DNA from: Thalassotalea sp.
GTDB taxonomy: Bacteria > Pseudomonadota > Gammaproteobacteria > Enterobacterales > Alteromonadaceae
Length of the DNA: 64,000 nucleotides
Reading direction: 5' to 3'
NCBI GenBank assembly: GCA_029237915.1
Contig: JAQWHD010000016.1
Span: 1-64,000 of the forward strand
The notes beneath the pieces were generated by a model, which saw nothing but the letters and a program-made list of their open reading frames with translations, had not been told where the DNA came from and ran no database searches. Made by a program: the position numbers and the translations under genes. Below are positions 1 through 10,560 of the stretch, in pieces. Every line of letters starts with the position of its first letter. Position 1 is the first letter of the stretch.

Positions 1-158
1 ATTTGTGATGAGCTGTAATTTCTTTACTTGTAATTGTTTTTGATGTGTTTTTAAAGCGATCTAATTTGTTTTTATGGCTTTATTTTACTCGCTCTAACAA
101 GCTATTTCCTTATAGTAATGCCATCAAAAATTATTATATTGAGTAGTCGAGTTAAATA

Positions 159-1430
159 ATGAACAGTATAAAAAATTCTTTATCAGCCAGAGTGTTTGTT
201 GGTCTGATTTTAGGTTTAACCATAGGTACTCTAATCCAGTACGCAGTTCCACCAACATGGGCAATCGGTACATTCACCTTAGAAGCTTCACAAGGCTTTG
301 GTGGCATGTTCGTTAAAATGATCCAGCTCATCGTTGTGCCATTAGTATTCTTTTCAATTGCTAGCGGTATTTGTGAGTTAAAAGATTTATCTAGCTTTGG
401 CCGTTTAGGTTCAAAGACTTTTGGTTTGTATGTACTTAATACTATTGTTGCAATTGGCGCGACACTGCTATTAGTTTTATGGCTAAAACCAGGCACAGGT
501 GTTGATTTAGGGATTATGTCTGAATCGGTTAAACTTGCTGCGACTGAGCCACCAAGCATGTGGCAGATGGTGGTAAATATTGTTCCATCTAACCCATTTA
601 GAGCGTTTGTTGATGGTGATATGCTACAAATTATCTTTATGGCAATTATGACTGGTATTGCAATTCAGTCATTGGGCGATCAAAGCGGTCCTGCTAACCG
701 AGCCTTTAAAGTAGGTAACGAAGTAATGATGAAACTAATTACCTTAGTGATGTCATTAGCCCCATACGGTGTATTTTTCTTAATGATCACCTTAGGCGGA
801 ACACTCGATACTTCTAAAATGTTAGCTGTAGCCGGTTACATTGCATTAGTTGTTGGTATGTTCATTCTTATGTTTATGGTTATTTACCCAACAGTCGTTT
901 ACTTCACAACGGGCATAAAACCACTAGTCTTTATTAAGCATATTCGTGAGCAAATCATGTTCTCGTTATCGTCAGCTAGTTCTAATGCAACTATTCCAGT
1001 AACTATGAAAACTGTGCAAAACATTGGTGTTTCTAAATCAATTGCCGGTTTTGGTGTGCCACTTGGCGCAACTATGAATATGTCTGGTGCAGCAGTGTAC
1101 ACAACAATTGCGGTAATGTTTGTGGCTAACGCATACGGCATGCCTCTAGAGATGAACCAAATGCTACCATTAGCTTTTACCGTTCTATTACTTAGTATCG
1201 GTGCTGGCGGTGTTCCAGGTGGCGGTATCGTGTCAATCGGTATTTGTTTACACACCTTTGGTTTGCCAATTGAAGCGTTAGCGATTGTTGCTGCTGTTGA
1301 CCGTATTTGTGATATGTTTTGTACGACTGCCAACGTAGTAGGTGACACAGCTATTAATACCATCGTTGCTAAAACTGAAGGTGAAATTTCAGCTGAGAAT
1401 GCTGAAAATAACTTGCAAATTGTTGCTTAG
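159..1430 (+). CDS. Dicarboxylate/amino acid:cation (Na+/H+) symporter family protein
   Basis: 423 aa multi-TM protein; DAACS-family motifs (SLSSASSNATIPVTMKT, GVPLGATMNMSGAAVY, GAGGVPGGGIVSIG). Confidence 0.9.
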   Translation: MNSIKNSLSARVFVGLILGLTIGTLIQYAVPPTWAIGTFTLEASQGFGGMFVKMIQLIVVPLVFFSIASGICELKDLSSFGRLGSKTFGLYVLNTIVAIGATLLLVLWLKPGTGVDLGIMSESVKLAATEPPSMWQMVVNIVPSNPFRAFVDGDMLQIIFMAIMTGIAIQSLGDQSGPANRAFKVGNEVMMKLITLVMSLAPYGVFFLMITLGGTLDTSKMLAVAGYIALVVGMFILMFMVIYPTVVYFTTGIKPLVFIKHIREQIMFSLSSASSNATIPVTMKTVQNIGVSKSIAGFGVPLGATMNMSGAAVYTTIAVMFVANAYGMPLEMNQMLPLAFTVLLLSIGAGGVPGGGIVSIGICLHTFGLPIEALAIVAAVDRICDMFCTTANVVGDTAINTIVAKTEGEISAENAENNLQIVA

Positions 1431-1688
1431 TTTTAGCCTGTTTTAGTGGTTTATTGAGTAAACGATGAAGTGAAATCAGTTTTATACTCTGGTTTTATTC
1501 GGGTTTTACTCTTTTAAATATATTTAATCGCGTGAATGCATAGGACAGGAAAACGAGTCTGTATAGTCGCTTAACTCGTATATAAGATCCTGTTAACCAA
1601 AGACAACAAATTAGTTAATGTAATTTGTTTGAAATTGCTCTATAATTCGCGCCAAATTTTTGACTATAAATCTAATTGAGGGCTTATC

Positions 1689-2120
1689 ATGGCTATCGAA
1701 CGTACTTTTTCTATCGTAAAACCAGACGCAGTTGCTAAAAACGTAATCGGCGCTATCTACAACCGTTTTGAATCTGCAGGTCTTAAGATCGTTGCAGCTA
1801 AAATGATCCACTTAAGCCGTGAAAAAGCTGAAGGTTTCTACGCAGAACACTCTGAGCGTCCATTCTTTGGTGCTTTAGTTGACTTCATGACTTCAGGTCC
1901 TGTTATGGTTCAAGTTTTAGAAGGCGAAAACGCTGTTCTTAAAAACCGTGAAATCATGGGCGCTACTAACCCTGCTGAAGCATTAGCTGGTACTTTACGT
2001 CACGATTACGCTGAATCAATCGACGAAAACGCATGTCACGGTTCTGATGCTTTAGAATCAGCTGCACGCGAAATTGCTTACTTCTTCTCAGACGAAGAAG
2101 TTTGTTCACGTACTCGTTAA
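1689..2120 (+). CDS. ndk: Nucleoside diphosphate kinase
   Basis: [21 protein letters not shown]...[36 protein letters not shown]: classic NDK sequence and active-site His region. Confidence 0.98.
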   Translation: MAIERTFSIVKPDAVAKNVIGAIYNRFESAGLKIVAAKMIHLSREKAEGFYAEHSERPFFGALVDFMTSGPVMVQVLEGENAVLKNREIMGATNPAEALAGTLRHDYAESIDENACHGSDALESAAREIAYFFSDEEVCSRTR

Positions 2121-2171
2121 TTTAAACGAAATACGTTAATACTAGCAACTTCACTGTTTGCTTAGTATGCG

Positions 2172-2211
2172 AAAGGATTTTACTGAATTCAGTAAAGTCC
2201 TTTTGTTTTTT
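2172..2211 (+). terminator. Rho-independent terminator after ndk
   Basis: AAGGATTTTACTGAATTCAGTAAAGTCCTT palindrome (one wobble) followed by TTGTTTTTT. Confidence 0.85.
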
Positions 2212-2380
2212 CTACCTCTTTAAAAAATAACCAAAGAATTAGAGAAAAAACAAAAGGACTTTTATCAATCACCTAGCGATATGCTTAACGATTGTTAACA
2301 AAGTTATAACGTGGCTAAATTGTTTCACTTGCATGAAAAGTGTACAATTGCGCTCCTAGATATTAAGTAAAGAGATACAC

Positions 2381-3523
2381 ATGACCGACACCGCTATGCA
2401 AAACCAGGCTGTTAAAAAGGTTAATTTATTAAACTTTGATCATCAAATGATGCGCGAGTTTTTTGAGTCAATTGGCGAAAAAGCTTTCCGTGCTGACCAA
2501 GTAATGAAATGGATCTACCATTTTGGTTACGAAAATTTTGAGCAAATGACCAACCTTAATAAAGGCTTGAAGCAAAAGCTTGAACGATTATGTGAAATCA
2601 AAGCTCCGACTATCTCTGAAAAACAAGTTTCAGAAGATGGCACCATTAAGTACGCATTATTACTTGAAGGCGGTCAAGAAGTTGAAACCGTATGGATCCC
2701 AGAGAAAGAACGCGCTACTTTGTGTGTCTCTTCACAAGTGGGTTGTGCGCTAGAGTGTACATTCTGTGCTACAGCTACCCAAGGTTTTAACCGAAATTTA
2801 TCTGTATCTGAAATTATCGGCCAAGTATGGCGTGTTGCTAATGATATCGGCGCGACTCGTATTGCCGGTACTCGTCCTATTACCAACATCGTAATGATGG
2901 GAATGGGTGAGCCATTATTAAATATGAAAAATTTAATCCCTTCATTAGATACGTTTTTAAATGATTTAGGTTATGGCTTATCGAAACGCCGCGTAACCGT
3001 AAGTACGTCTGGTGTTGTGCCTGCTCTTGCAATGTTAAAAGAGAAAATTGATTGTGCTTTAGCTATTTCCGTTCATGCGCCAGATAACGCTTTACGTGAT
3101 GTATTAGTTCCAATCAACAAAAAGTACCCATTAGAAACTTTCTTAGCGGCAAGTCGCGACTATATCGATGGCTCAAAAGCTAATAAGCAAGTGACGGTAG
3201 AGTACGTAATGCTTGACCATGTTAATGACTCAACTGAGCAAGCACATGAGTTAGCAAAAGTTCTTGAAGGTACGCCAAGTAAAATTAACTTAATACCGTT
3301 TAACCCATACCCAGGTTCACCATACTCAAGACCTAGTAATTCTCGTATCGATAGATTCGATAAAGTCCTGCAAAGTTATGGTCTTACCGTGATCACTCGT
3401 CGCCCTCGTGGTGAAGATATTGATGCGGCATGTGGGCAGTTAGCTGGCGATGTTTTTGATAGAACAAAAAGATCTGTAAAAAATAAAGAGCAAGTGGGCG
3501 ATCTTTCCGTAAAAATGGTGTAA
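2381..3523 (+). CDS. rlmN: 23S rRNA/tRNA (adenine-C2)-methyltransferase RlmN (radical SAM)
   Basis: [19 protein letters not shown] radical SAM CxxxCxxC motif; full-length RlmN family sequence. Confidence 0.97.
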   Translation: MTDTAMQNQAVKKVNLLNFDHQMMREFFESIGEKAFRADQVMKWIYHFGYENFEQMTNLNKGLKQKLERLCEIKAPTISEKQVSEDGTIKYALLLEGGQEVETVWIPEKERATLCVSSQVGCALECTFCATATQGFNRNLSVSEIIGQVWRVANDIGATRIAGTRPITNIVMMGMGEPLLNMKNLIPSLDTFLNDLGYGLSKRRVTVSTSGVVPALAMLKEKIDCALAISVHAPDNALRDVLVPINKKYPLETFLAASRDYIDGSKANKQVTVEYVMLDHVNDSTEQAHELAKVLEGTPSKINLIPFNPYPGSPYSRPSNSRIDRFDKVLQSYGLTVITRRPRGEDIDAACGQLAGDVFDRTKRSVKNKEQVGDLSVKMV

Positions 3524-3599
3524 TTTATTATCTGCGCCATCAATAGTGATACTATGGTGGCGAAAATAATAATAATGACTGCATCAGCTGGAAGACCCA

Positions 3600-4952
3600 A
3601 TGCCAAAATTAGTGAAAAAACCAATAGAGCAACTAGGAAAGGTTGCTTTAGTTATTTTATCTTTAGGCTCATTAAGTGCCTGTGTTACGCAAAATTTCGC
3701 AGAAGAAAAACCTGTTGTTGAACGTGATTACAGTGATACTCAAATTGCTCGTACTCGTATCTCTTTAGCCTTAGGTTATTTGCAAATGGGTAATATGACT
3801 CAAGCAAAATATAACCTCGAAAAAGCTAAACAATTTTCTCCTGATTTACCTGACGTTTATACGGCATTTGCTCATTATTATGAAACTGTAGGTGAGTTTG
3901 AACAAACAGAAGAAGCCTACTTACAAGCGCTGTCTTTGGCTGATGATAATGCTGATACCTTAAACAATTTTGGTGTGTTTTTATGTCGCCAAGGTCGAGT
4001 AGATGAAGCTGAAACTCATTTTATGAGAGCAATCGAAGTACCTACTTATGTAAATGTATCTGCAACCTATGAAAATATTGCACTGTGTCATTTAAAAGAA
4101 GGTAATTTTGACAAAGCCGAAAAAGCATTAAATCGAAGTATTTTACATAGCCCAAACAGTGCCTCAAGCTTGTTGCAAATGGCACAAATTCAATATGCCA
4201 AAGGGCAATATAAAAAAAGCTCTGACTATTTAGGGCGCTTTGAATTAGCCACTCGTCGATTTACTCCGCAAGCTATTGCATTAGCGTATAAAGTAAATAA
4301 AAAAATGGGCAATAAAGAGGTCGCCGATAGCTACGGCACTATGTTGTTAAAAATGTTCCCTGATTCACAACAAGCGCAAGCATTTATTGATAATGGCTTA
4401 GTTCAAATTGAAGCTGATAATTTAGCGATGGAATATCGTAAATATCGCTTAATTAAATCAGGCGTGAAAATTAACAAAAAACCTATAGTGGTCACTCGCA
4501 AGGGATCTTCCCAAAACGAAGCGTTTAAACAAACGCCACCGACTATGTTGGCAACGGATAATAAATTAGTTGCGGATGCAACTATTGCCAAACAAACAGG
4601 TCAAAGTATTGCTAGCAATAGCCAAATTGATAAACAGAGTAAACCTGTAGCTGCAAGTAACACTGCAACGCCAACCACGACTCAGAGTAAACCTGTTAGT
4701 GCGCCAGCAGCAAATGTAGCAAGCAATGTTACAACAACACAAAGCCCTGCTAAGCAACTAGCTTCAGTTAAGCCAGCTTTGCCTAGTGTTAATGCCGTGG
4801 TCGATTACCCGGTACATGTAGTTGAAAAAGGTGAAAACCTTTATCAAGTATCATTAAAATATAATATTATGATCAGCAGTTTACGCCGCTGGAATGATTT
4901 AAAAGAAGAAACTATCCACGTTGGACAAGTACTTAGATTAACAAAACCTTAA
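3600..4952 (+). CDS. pilW: Type IV pilus biogenesis/stability protein PilW (PilF) with C-terminal LysM domain
   Basis: Lipoprotein signal (LSACV), TPR repeats, position between rlmN and rodZ, C-terminal LysM-like YPVHVVEKGENLYQVSLKYNIMISSLRRWNDLKEETIHVGQVLRL. Confidence 0.85.
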   Translation: MPKLVKKPIEQLGKVALVILSLGSLSACVTQNFAEEKPVVERDYSDTQIARTRISLALGYLQMGNMTQAKYNLEKAKQFSPDLPDVYTAFAHYYETVGEFEQTEEAYLQALSLADDNADTLNNFGVFLCRQGRVDEAETHFMRAIEVPTYVNVSATYENIALCHLKEGNFDKAEKALNRSILHSPNSASSLLQMAQIQYAKGQYKKSSDYLGRFELATRRFTPQAIALAYKVNKKMGNKEVADSYGTMLLKMFPDSQQAQAFIDNGLVQIEADNLAMEYRKYRLIKSGVKINKKPIVVTRKGSSQNEAFKQTPPTMLATDNKLVADATIAKQTGQSIASNSQIDKQSKPVAASNTATPTTTQSKPVSAPAANVASNVTTTQSPAKQLASVKPALPSVNAVVDYPVHVVEKGENLYQVSLKYNIMISSLRRWNDLKEETIHVGQVLRLTKP

Positions 4953-4965
4953 GTTAGAAGAGATT

Positions 4966-5910
4966 ATGAGTAATACGCAACAACCTATTGATATTAACGA
5001 TGATGAAGTTTTAATAGGACCAGGTCAAATCTTGCACGATGCCCGCATTGAGCAAGGTTTAACTGAACAACAAGTCGCAAAACATTTAAATTTACGCCCT
5101 ATGTTAATAGGTCAAATAGAGAAAAATGAATTTGATTCTACGACTCCTGAAATTTTTGTCCGTGGCTATTTAAAGAATTTTGCCAAATATGTTGGAGCGA
5201 ATGAAACTGAAGTTTTAGCAAGCTATCAATCATTAACTATAGCGCGTCATCAAGGCACGCAAATGCAAAGCTTCTCGCAAGTTACTCGCCAAAAAGCTGA
5301 AAATAACCGCTTAATGATGATCATTTATTTTATCATTTTTGTATTAGTTAGCCTTACAGTGGTGTGGTGGATACAAGATGCGAATAAGAAAACAATTGAA
5401 GAGCCTGTTGCCCAGCAAAATATTGTTGAAAAAATTGACGACAATCCTACTTCTGCAGCAGACGAAGTAGAGCTCACCGACAGTGTTGAAAGCTCGGATG
5501 ATAACGCCGTTAATGAGTTGCAACCTGCTATTGAAAACTCTAATTCAACGCAAGATACAGTAAATACAACGCCTTCATCAGGCGCGATTCCGGCAGAGCA
5601 AAGCTTAGTCGTTATTACCAATCACCCAATGAGCAACATCAGTTCTGAACACGAAAATATCACCCCATTAGAAACCTTTGTGTTTGATTTTGTTGGTGAT
5701 TGTTGGGTTAATATCTTTGACGCCAATGGCGACCGCCTGGCTTGGGGTATTAAACGTGCCGATTATAAAATGACATTAACGGGCAAAGCGCCATTTACCA
5801 TCACCTTAGGTAAACCAGAATTAGTGTCAATAGAGTATAATAAAGAAACTGTCGATCTTAGTCAGTTTTTACCGGGTCAAATTGCAAAGTTTGTTTGGCC
5901 AAAAGCGTAA
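4966..5910 (+). CDS. rodZ: Cytoskeleton protein RodZ (HTH + TM + DUF4115)
   Basis: N-terminal Xre-like HTH, central TM segment, C-terminal DUF4115-like domain, conserved synteny upstream of ispG. Confidence 0.9.
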   Translation: MSNTQQPIDINDDEVLIGPGQILHDARIEQGLTEQQVAKHLNLRPMLIGQIEKNEFDSTTPEIFVRGYLKNFAKYVGANETEVLASYQSLTIARHQGTQMQSFSQVTRQKAENNRLMMIIYFIIFVLVSLTVVWWIQDANKKTIEEPVAQQNIVEKIDDNPTSAADEVELTDSVESSDDNAVNELQPAIENSNSTQDTVNTTPSSGAIPAEQSLVVITNHPMSNISSEHENITPLETFVFDFVGDCWVNIFDANGDRLAWGIKRADYKMTLTGKAPFTITLGKPELVSIEYNKETVDLSQFLPGQIAKFVWPKA

Positions 5911-5940
5911 CGAGTACTTAGAAAATAATATTGAGTTTTT

Positions 5941-7056
5941 ATGTTTAGTGAATCACCAATAAAACGTCGAGTATCCACCCAAGTCATGGTGGGTAATGTT
6001 CCTGTTGGCGGCGGTGCACCAATTGCCGTGCAATCGATGACCAACACTTTAACAACAGATGTTGCAGCGACTGTTGCGCAAATCAAAGCACTAGAAAATG
6101 TCGGTGCTGATATTGTTCGAGTGAGTGTACCAACAATGGATGCGGCCGAAGCATTCAAACTAATCAAACAACAAGTGGATGTACCTTTAGTGGCAGACAT
6201 TCACTTTGATTACCGTATCGCCTTAAAAGTGGCTGAGTACGGTGTTGATTGTTTACGTATAAACCCTGGCAACATAGGTAATGAAAATCGCATTCGCTCT
6301 GTAGTAGAAGCGGCGCGTGATAAAAACATTCCTATTCGTATCGGTGTTAATGGCGGTTCATTAGAGAAAGACATTCAAGAAAAATACACCGAGCCAAATC
6401 CTGAAGCATTATTAGAATCAGCAATGCGTCATGTTGATATTCTTGACCGACTTAACTTTGATCAATTCAAAGTAAGCGTCAAAGCATCAGATGTATTCTT
6501 AGCTGTTGGCGCGTATCGTTTATTAGCCAAACAAATTAATAACCCATTACATCTTGGTATCACCGAAGCTGGCGGCTTTCGATCTGGTGCGGTAAAGTCT
6601 GCTGTAGGTCTAGGTTTATTATTGTCAGAAGGTATTGGCGATACCATTCGTATTTCTTTAGCGGCAGACCCTATTGAAGAAATCAAAGTTGGCTTTGATA
6701 TTTTAAAATCACTTCGCTTGCGTAGCCGTGGCATTAACTTTATTGCTTGCCCAAGTTGTTCTCGTCAAGAGTTTGACGTGATCTCAACGGTAAACGCACT
6801 TGAAGAGCGTTTAGAAGATTTAATTACCCCAATGGATGTGTCGATTATTGGCTGTGTGGTTAATGGCCCGGGTGAAGCGTTAATCTCAGATCTTGGTTTA
6901 ACCGGCAGTGCCCGCAAAAGTGGTTTTTATTTAGATGGTGAACGCCAACGTGAGCGCATTGATAACACCGATATTGTTGACCAGTTAGAAACAAAAATTC
7001 GTGCCCGTGCGCAGATGTTAGATAAAGAAAACCAAATCGAAATAAAAGAAGTTTAA
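5941..7056 (+). CDS. ispG: 4-hydroxy-3-methylbut-2-en-1-yl diphosphate synthase (flavodoxin)
   Basis: [40 protein letters not shown] motifs. Confidence 0.97.
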   Translation: MFSESPIKRRVSTQVMVGNVPVGGGAPIAVQSMTNTLTTDVAATVAQIKALENVGADIVRVSVPTMDAAEAFKLIKQQVDVPLVADIHFDYRIALKVAEYGVDCLRINPGNIGNENRIRSVVEAARDKNIPIRIGVNGGSLEKDIQEKYTEPNPEALLESAMRHVDILDRLNFDQFKVSVKASDVFLAVGAYRLLAKQINNPLHLGITEAGGFRSGAVKSAVGLGLLLSEGIGDTIRISLAADPIEEIKVGFDILKSLRLRSRGINFIACPSCSRQEFDVISTVNALEERLEDLITPMDVSIIGCVVNGPGEALISDLGLTGSARKSGFYLDGERQRERIDNTDIVDQLETKIRARAQMLDKENQIEIKEV

Positions 7057-7207
7057 TTTTCGATTATAGGTTAAAGAATTTATTGGCGGCTATGTGCGCT
7101 AATGTGTTTTACGATTAAGCACATTTAGCCTATAATGCCGCCTTTGTTTTAATAATTCCCTAATGGTCAATTTTTTGACGGTTAGATTTGCATAGAGAAC
7201 TACTTAA

Positions 7208-8488
7208 GTGAGTAAAGCAATTCAAGCGGTACGTGGCATGAACGATTGTTTGCCAGGCGAAACCAATAAATGGCAAATGGTCGAAGATGTACTTCGTCGT
7301 GTTGCTGGCAATTATGGTTACGCTGAAATCCGTATGCCGATAGTAGAGTCTACAGCACTTTTTAAACGCGGTATTGGTGAAGTAACCGACATCGTAGAAA
7401 AAGAAATGTATACCTTTGATGATCGAAATGGCGATAGTTTAACACTTCGACCAGAAGGTACTGCAAGTTGTGTTCGTGCTGGTAACCAGAATGGTTTGTT
7501 GTATAACCAAGAGCAACGCCTTTGGTATATGGGGCCTATGTTTAGACATGAACGCCCGCAAAAAGGACGTTACCGTCAGTTCCATCAATTTGGTATTGAA
7601 ACCTACGGTATTGCTAGCGCTGATATAGATGCAGAAGTAATTATGTTAAGTGCTCGTCTTTGGCGGGAACTTGGCATTGAAGAGTTTGTCACACTAGAGT
7701 TGAACTCATTAGGTTCAAACGAAGACAGAGCAAATTATCGCGATGCCTTGATTGCATTTTTAACGGCAAACGAAGACGCATTAGACGAAGATTCAAAACG
7801 TCGTATGCATGCTAACCCGTTACGTGTTTTAGATTCTAAAAATAAAGAGGTACAAGCCATATTGGTTAATGCCCCTAAGTTATCTGAATACTTAAGCGAA
7901 GAATCAAGCGAGCATTTTGCCAAGCTTTGTAGCCGATTAGATGCCGCGGGTATTAAGTATGTGATCAACGAACGTTTAGTGCGTGGCCTTGATTACTACA
8001 ATCGCACCGTATTTGAATGGGTAACTGATTCATTAGGCGCTCAAGGCACTGTGTGTGCTGGTGGCCGCTACGATGGTTTGGTTGAACAACTTGGTGGCAA
8101 GGGTACTCCTGCAGTAGGTTTTGCCTTAGGTATTGAGCGTTTAGTGCTAATGCTTACCGAGTTAGATAAGTTACAAAATATTCGAGCCACAACCGATGTT
8201 TATTTGGTTATGGTTGGCGAAAATGCCGATGCCGCAGGTGTTGCGCTTGCAGAACAATGGCGCGATGAAGTTAGCGATATACGCATTCAAGTACATTGTG
8301 GTGGCGGTAAGTTTAACAAACAAATGAAACGCGCAGATAAATCTGGTGCAGCGATTGCTATTATTTTAGGTGAGTCTGAAATTGAGCAACAGGTCGCGAC
8401 CATCAAATATTTACGTGAAAATAAAGAACAACAAAGCTTGCCACTCAATGAAGTAGCAGCGTTATTAACAGATTTAATTAAAGGGTAG
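7208..8488 (+). CDS. hisS: Histidine-tRNA ligase
   Basis: [41 protein letters not shown] motifs. Confidence 0.97.
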   Translation: MSKAIQAVRGMNDCLPGETNKWQMVEDVLRRVAGNYGYAEIRMPIVESTALFKRGIGEVTDIVEKEMYTFDDRNGDSLTLRPEGTASCVRAGNQNGLLYNQEQRLWYMGPMFRHERPQKGRYRQFHQFGIETYGIASADIDAEVIMLSARLWRELGIEEFVTLELNSLGSNEDRANYRDALIAFLTANEDALDEDSKRRMHANPLRVLDSKNKEVQAILVNAPKLSEYLSEESSEHFAKLCSRLDAAGIKYVINERLVRGLDYYNRTVFEWVTDSLGAQGTVCAGGRYDGLVEQLGGKGTPAVGFALGIERLVLMLTELDKLQNIRATTDVYLVMVGENADAAGVALAEQWRDEVSDIRIQVHCGGGKFNKQMKRADKSGAAIAIILGESEIEQQVATIKYLRENKEQQSLPLNEVAALLTDLIKG

Positions 8489-8492
8489 TACT

Positions 8493-9131
8493 GTGGACGA
8501 TTTTCAAACTGAAGAACAACAAGTAGAATGGATTAAAAAGTTTTGGCATGAAAATGGTAATTCATTAATTGCCGGTTTAGTGATTGGTTTAGGTAGTTTT
8601 GTTGGTTTTAACTACTACCAAGATAGCCAAGTAGAAGCACAAGAAGCTTTATCTGCCGAATTTCAAGCTACGATGGAAAGCTTTGCTGCACAGGAAGATA
8701 ACTTCCGTACTAATGCCCAAGCATTTATCGATGCCAATAAAGAAAATAGCTACTCAGCATTTGCTGCGTTTGCACTAGCAAAAGATGCAAGCTCGCATCA
8801 AGATTGGGCTGGCGCACAAGCTCATTTAGAACAAGCTGCAACGTTAGCAAGTAGCGATAACATGAAAGCGATTGCTTACATTCGTTTAGCTCGAGTACAA
8901 ATTCAACAACAATCATACGCGGATGCGCTAGCAACGTTAGCAACACCTATGCCTGAATCATATGCGGCTTCGATTGAAGAAATTAAAGGTGATGCTTACC
9001 TATTACAAGGTAACAGTGAAGCAGCACGTACTGCATACCAAGCGTCTGCAGATGCCGGTGGTTTACAAACTAATCCTGCATTACAAATAAAAATTGATGA
9101 TTTAGCCGTAGCAATTACTACAGCAAACTAA
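8493..9131 (+). CDS. yfgM: YfgM family (ancillary SecYEG translocon subunit), TPR protein; GTG start
   Basis: MDDFQTEEQQVEWIKKFWHENGNSLIAGLVIGLGSFVGFNYYQD; N-terminal TM plus TPR; located between hisS and bamB. Confidence 0.92.
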   Translation: MDDFQTEEQQVEWIKKFWHENGNSLIAGLVIGLGSFVGFNYYQDSQVEAQEALSAEFQATMESFAAQEDNFRTNAQAFIDANKENSYSAFAAFALAKDASSHQDWAGAQAHLEQAATLASSDNMKAIAYIRLARVQIQQQSYADALATLATPMPESYAASIEEIKGDAYLLQGNSEAARTAYQASADAGGLQTNPALQIKIDDLAVAITTAN

Positions 9132-9141
9132 GGAAGCGTTA

Positions 9142-10359
9142 ATGAAGTTTTTCAATAAACGCCTGATCAGTGCTATTTTACTTTCTTCAGCATTAGTTGC
9201 TTGTTCATCAGACGATGACGACGAAGCTCCGGTGATTGCTGAGTTAACAGAAATTGAAGAGTTATTTGAAGTAGAAGTGGTTTGGGATGACTCGATTGGT
9301 GATGGCGTTGGTCATTATTTTTCTCGTTTAACTCCAGCTATCGCTTATGAAAAAGTATTTATTTCAAGTCGTTTTGGTGATGCCTATGCGTTTGATGTTA
9401 GCACTGGTGATGAGTTGTGGAACATTGACCTAAGTGATATCGAAGACGAACGTGGTTTCTTTGATGACGCAATCTCAGCTCGTATTTCTGGCGGTGCGGT
9501 AACTGGTTATAACAAAGTTATCTGGGGTAGTGAAAATGGCGATGTGTTCGCCATTGAAGAAGATAGCGGCAAATTAGCTTGGCGTGCGAAAGTATCTGGC
9601 GAAGTGATATCGGCTCCAGCATTAGATAGTAACTTAGTGGTAGTTAATACCGCTTCTGGCGCATTAGTCGCATTAGATGTTACTAATGGTGAAGAAGTAT
9701 GGAAAGCTGAACAAGCTGTACCACCTTTAACGTTACGCGGAGTTAGTGGTGTATCTATTTCTTCAGGTGGTGCCTTTGTTGGTTTAGCTTCTGGCGAAGT
9801 CGGCGTCTACATTATAGAAAACGGCCAACAAGGTTGGGCTACTGAAATTGGTGAAGCGAGCGGCTCAACTGAGCTTGAGCGCATCGTTGATGTGGATGTA
9901 ACACCAATTATTATGGGCGATAAAATTTACGCTATTTCAACCAATGGTAATTTAGCTGCATTAGATTTACGCAGTGGCCGTGAAGTTTGGAAACGTAAGT
10001 ATTCGTCATACCGTCAACTAACCGTTGCCGGCAACCAAATTTTTGCAACAGATACCCAAGGTCATGTTTATGCTATTGACCGTAATTCAGGTATCGAGCA
10101 ATGGAGTCAACTAGCATTTACTGGCCGTGGTACAACAGGTGCAGCAAGTGTAGGAGACTACGTTGTAGTAGGTGATTTTGAAGGCTACTTACATTGGTTA
10201 AGTAAAGCTGATGGTAGTATTGTTGCTCGTCACGAAGTTGATAGCAGCGGCATTTATAATACGCCTCTAGTAGACAATGGTTTATTATACGCAACAAGCC
10301 GAGATGGTGATTTAGAAGTAATTAAAACACCTGAAATAGTAACTGTATCGAACGATTAA
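9142..10359 (+). CDS. bamB: Outer membrane protein assembly factor BamB
   Basis: Lipobox (LVACSS), PQQ-like beta-propeller repeats, synteny yfgM-bamB-der. Confidence 0.95.
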   Translation: MKFFNKRLISAILLSSALVACSSDDDDEAPVIAELTEIEELFEVEVVWDDSIGDGVGHYFSRLTPAIAYEKVFISSRFGDAYAFDVSTGDELWNIDLSDIEDERGFFDDAISARISGGAVTGYNKVIWGSENGDVFAIEEDSGKLAWRAKVSGEVISAPALDSNLVVVNTASGALVALDVTNGEEVWKAEQAVPPLTLRGVSGVSISSGGAFVGLASGEVGVYIIENGQQGWATEIGEASGSTELERIVDVDVTPIIMGDKIYAISTNGNLAALDLRSGREVWKRKYSSYRQLTVAGNQIFATDTQGHVYAIDRNSGIEQWSQLAFTGRGTTGAASVGDYVVVGDFEGYLHWLSKADGSIVARHEVDSSGIYNTPLVDNGLLYATSRDGDLEVIKTPEIVTVSND

Positions 10360-10469
10360 TTAGCTAGTTTTATAACTGATTTTACAGTTAAGCTAAATCA
10401 TTTAAGCAGTTCTTACGCTTTTTGCTAAAATTAAGATAGATACTTTAACCAGTTAGGTAAAGTAATTGT

Positions 10470-10510
10470 TAACGGTTGCACATAACTTGTGCAACCGTTA
10501 TTTGTTTTTT
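10470..10510 (+). terminator. Rho-independent terminator after bamB
   Basis: AACGGTTGCACA-TAACT-TGTGCAACCGTT then ATTTGTTTTTT. Confidence 0.85.
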
Positions 10511-10560
10511 AAAACTAGCTGTTTTAGCAGTTAGTTAATGTTTTTAATATTGAGGTTTTC

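Noticed and set aside
152-559. 135 aa minus-strand ORF
   Set aside because: Antisense shadow of the clear symporter CDS at 159-1430; no recognisable domain.
899-1363. 154 aa minus-strand ORF
   Set aside because: Antisense to the symporter gene; composition typical of a codon-bias artefact.
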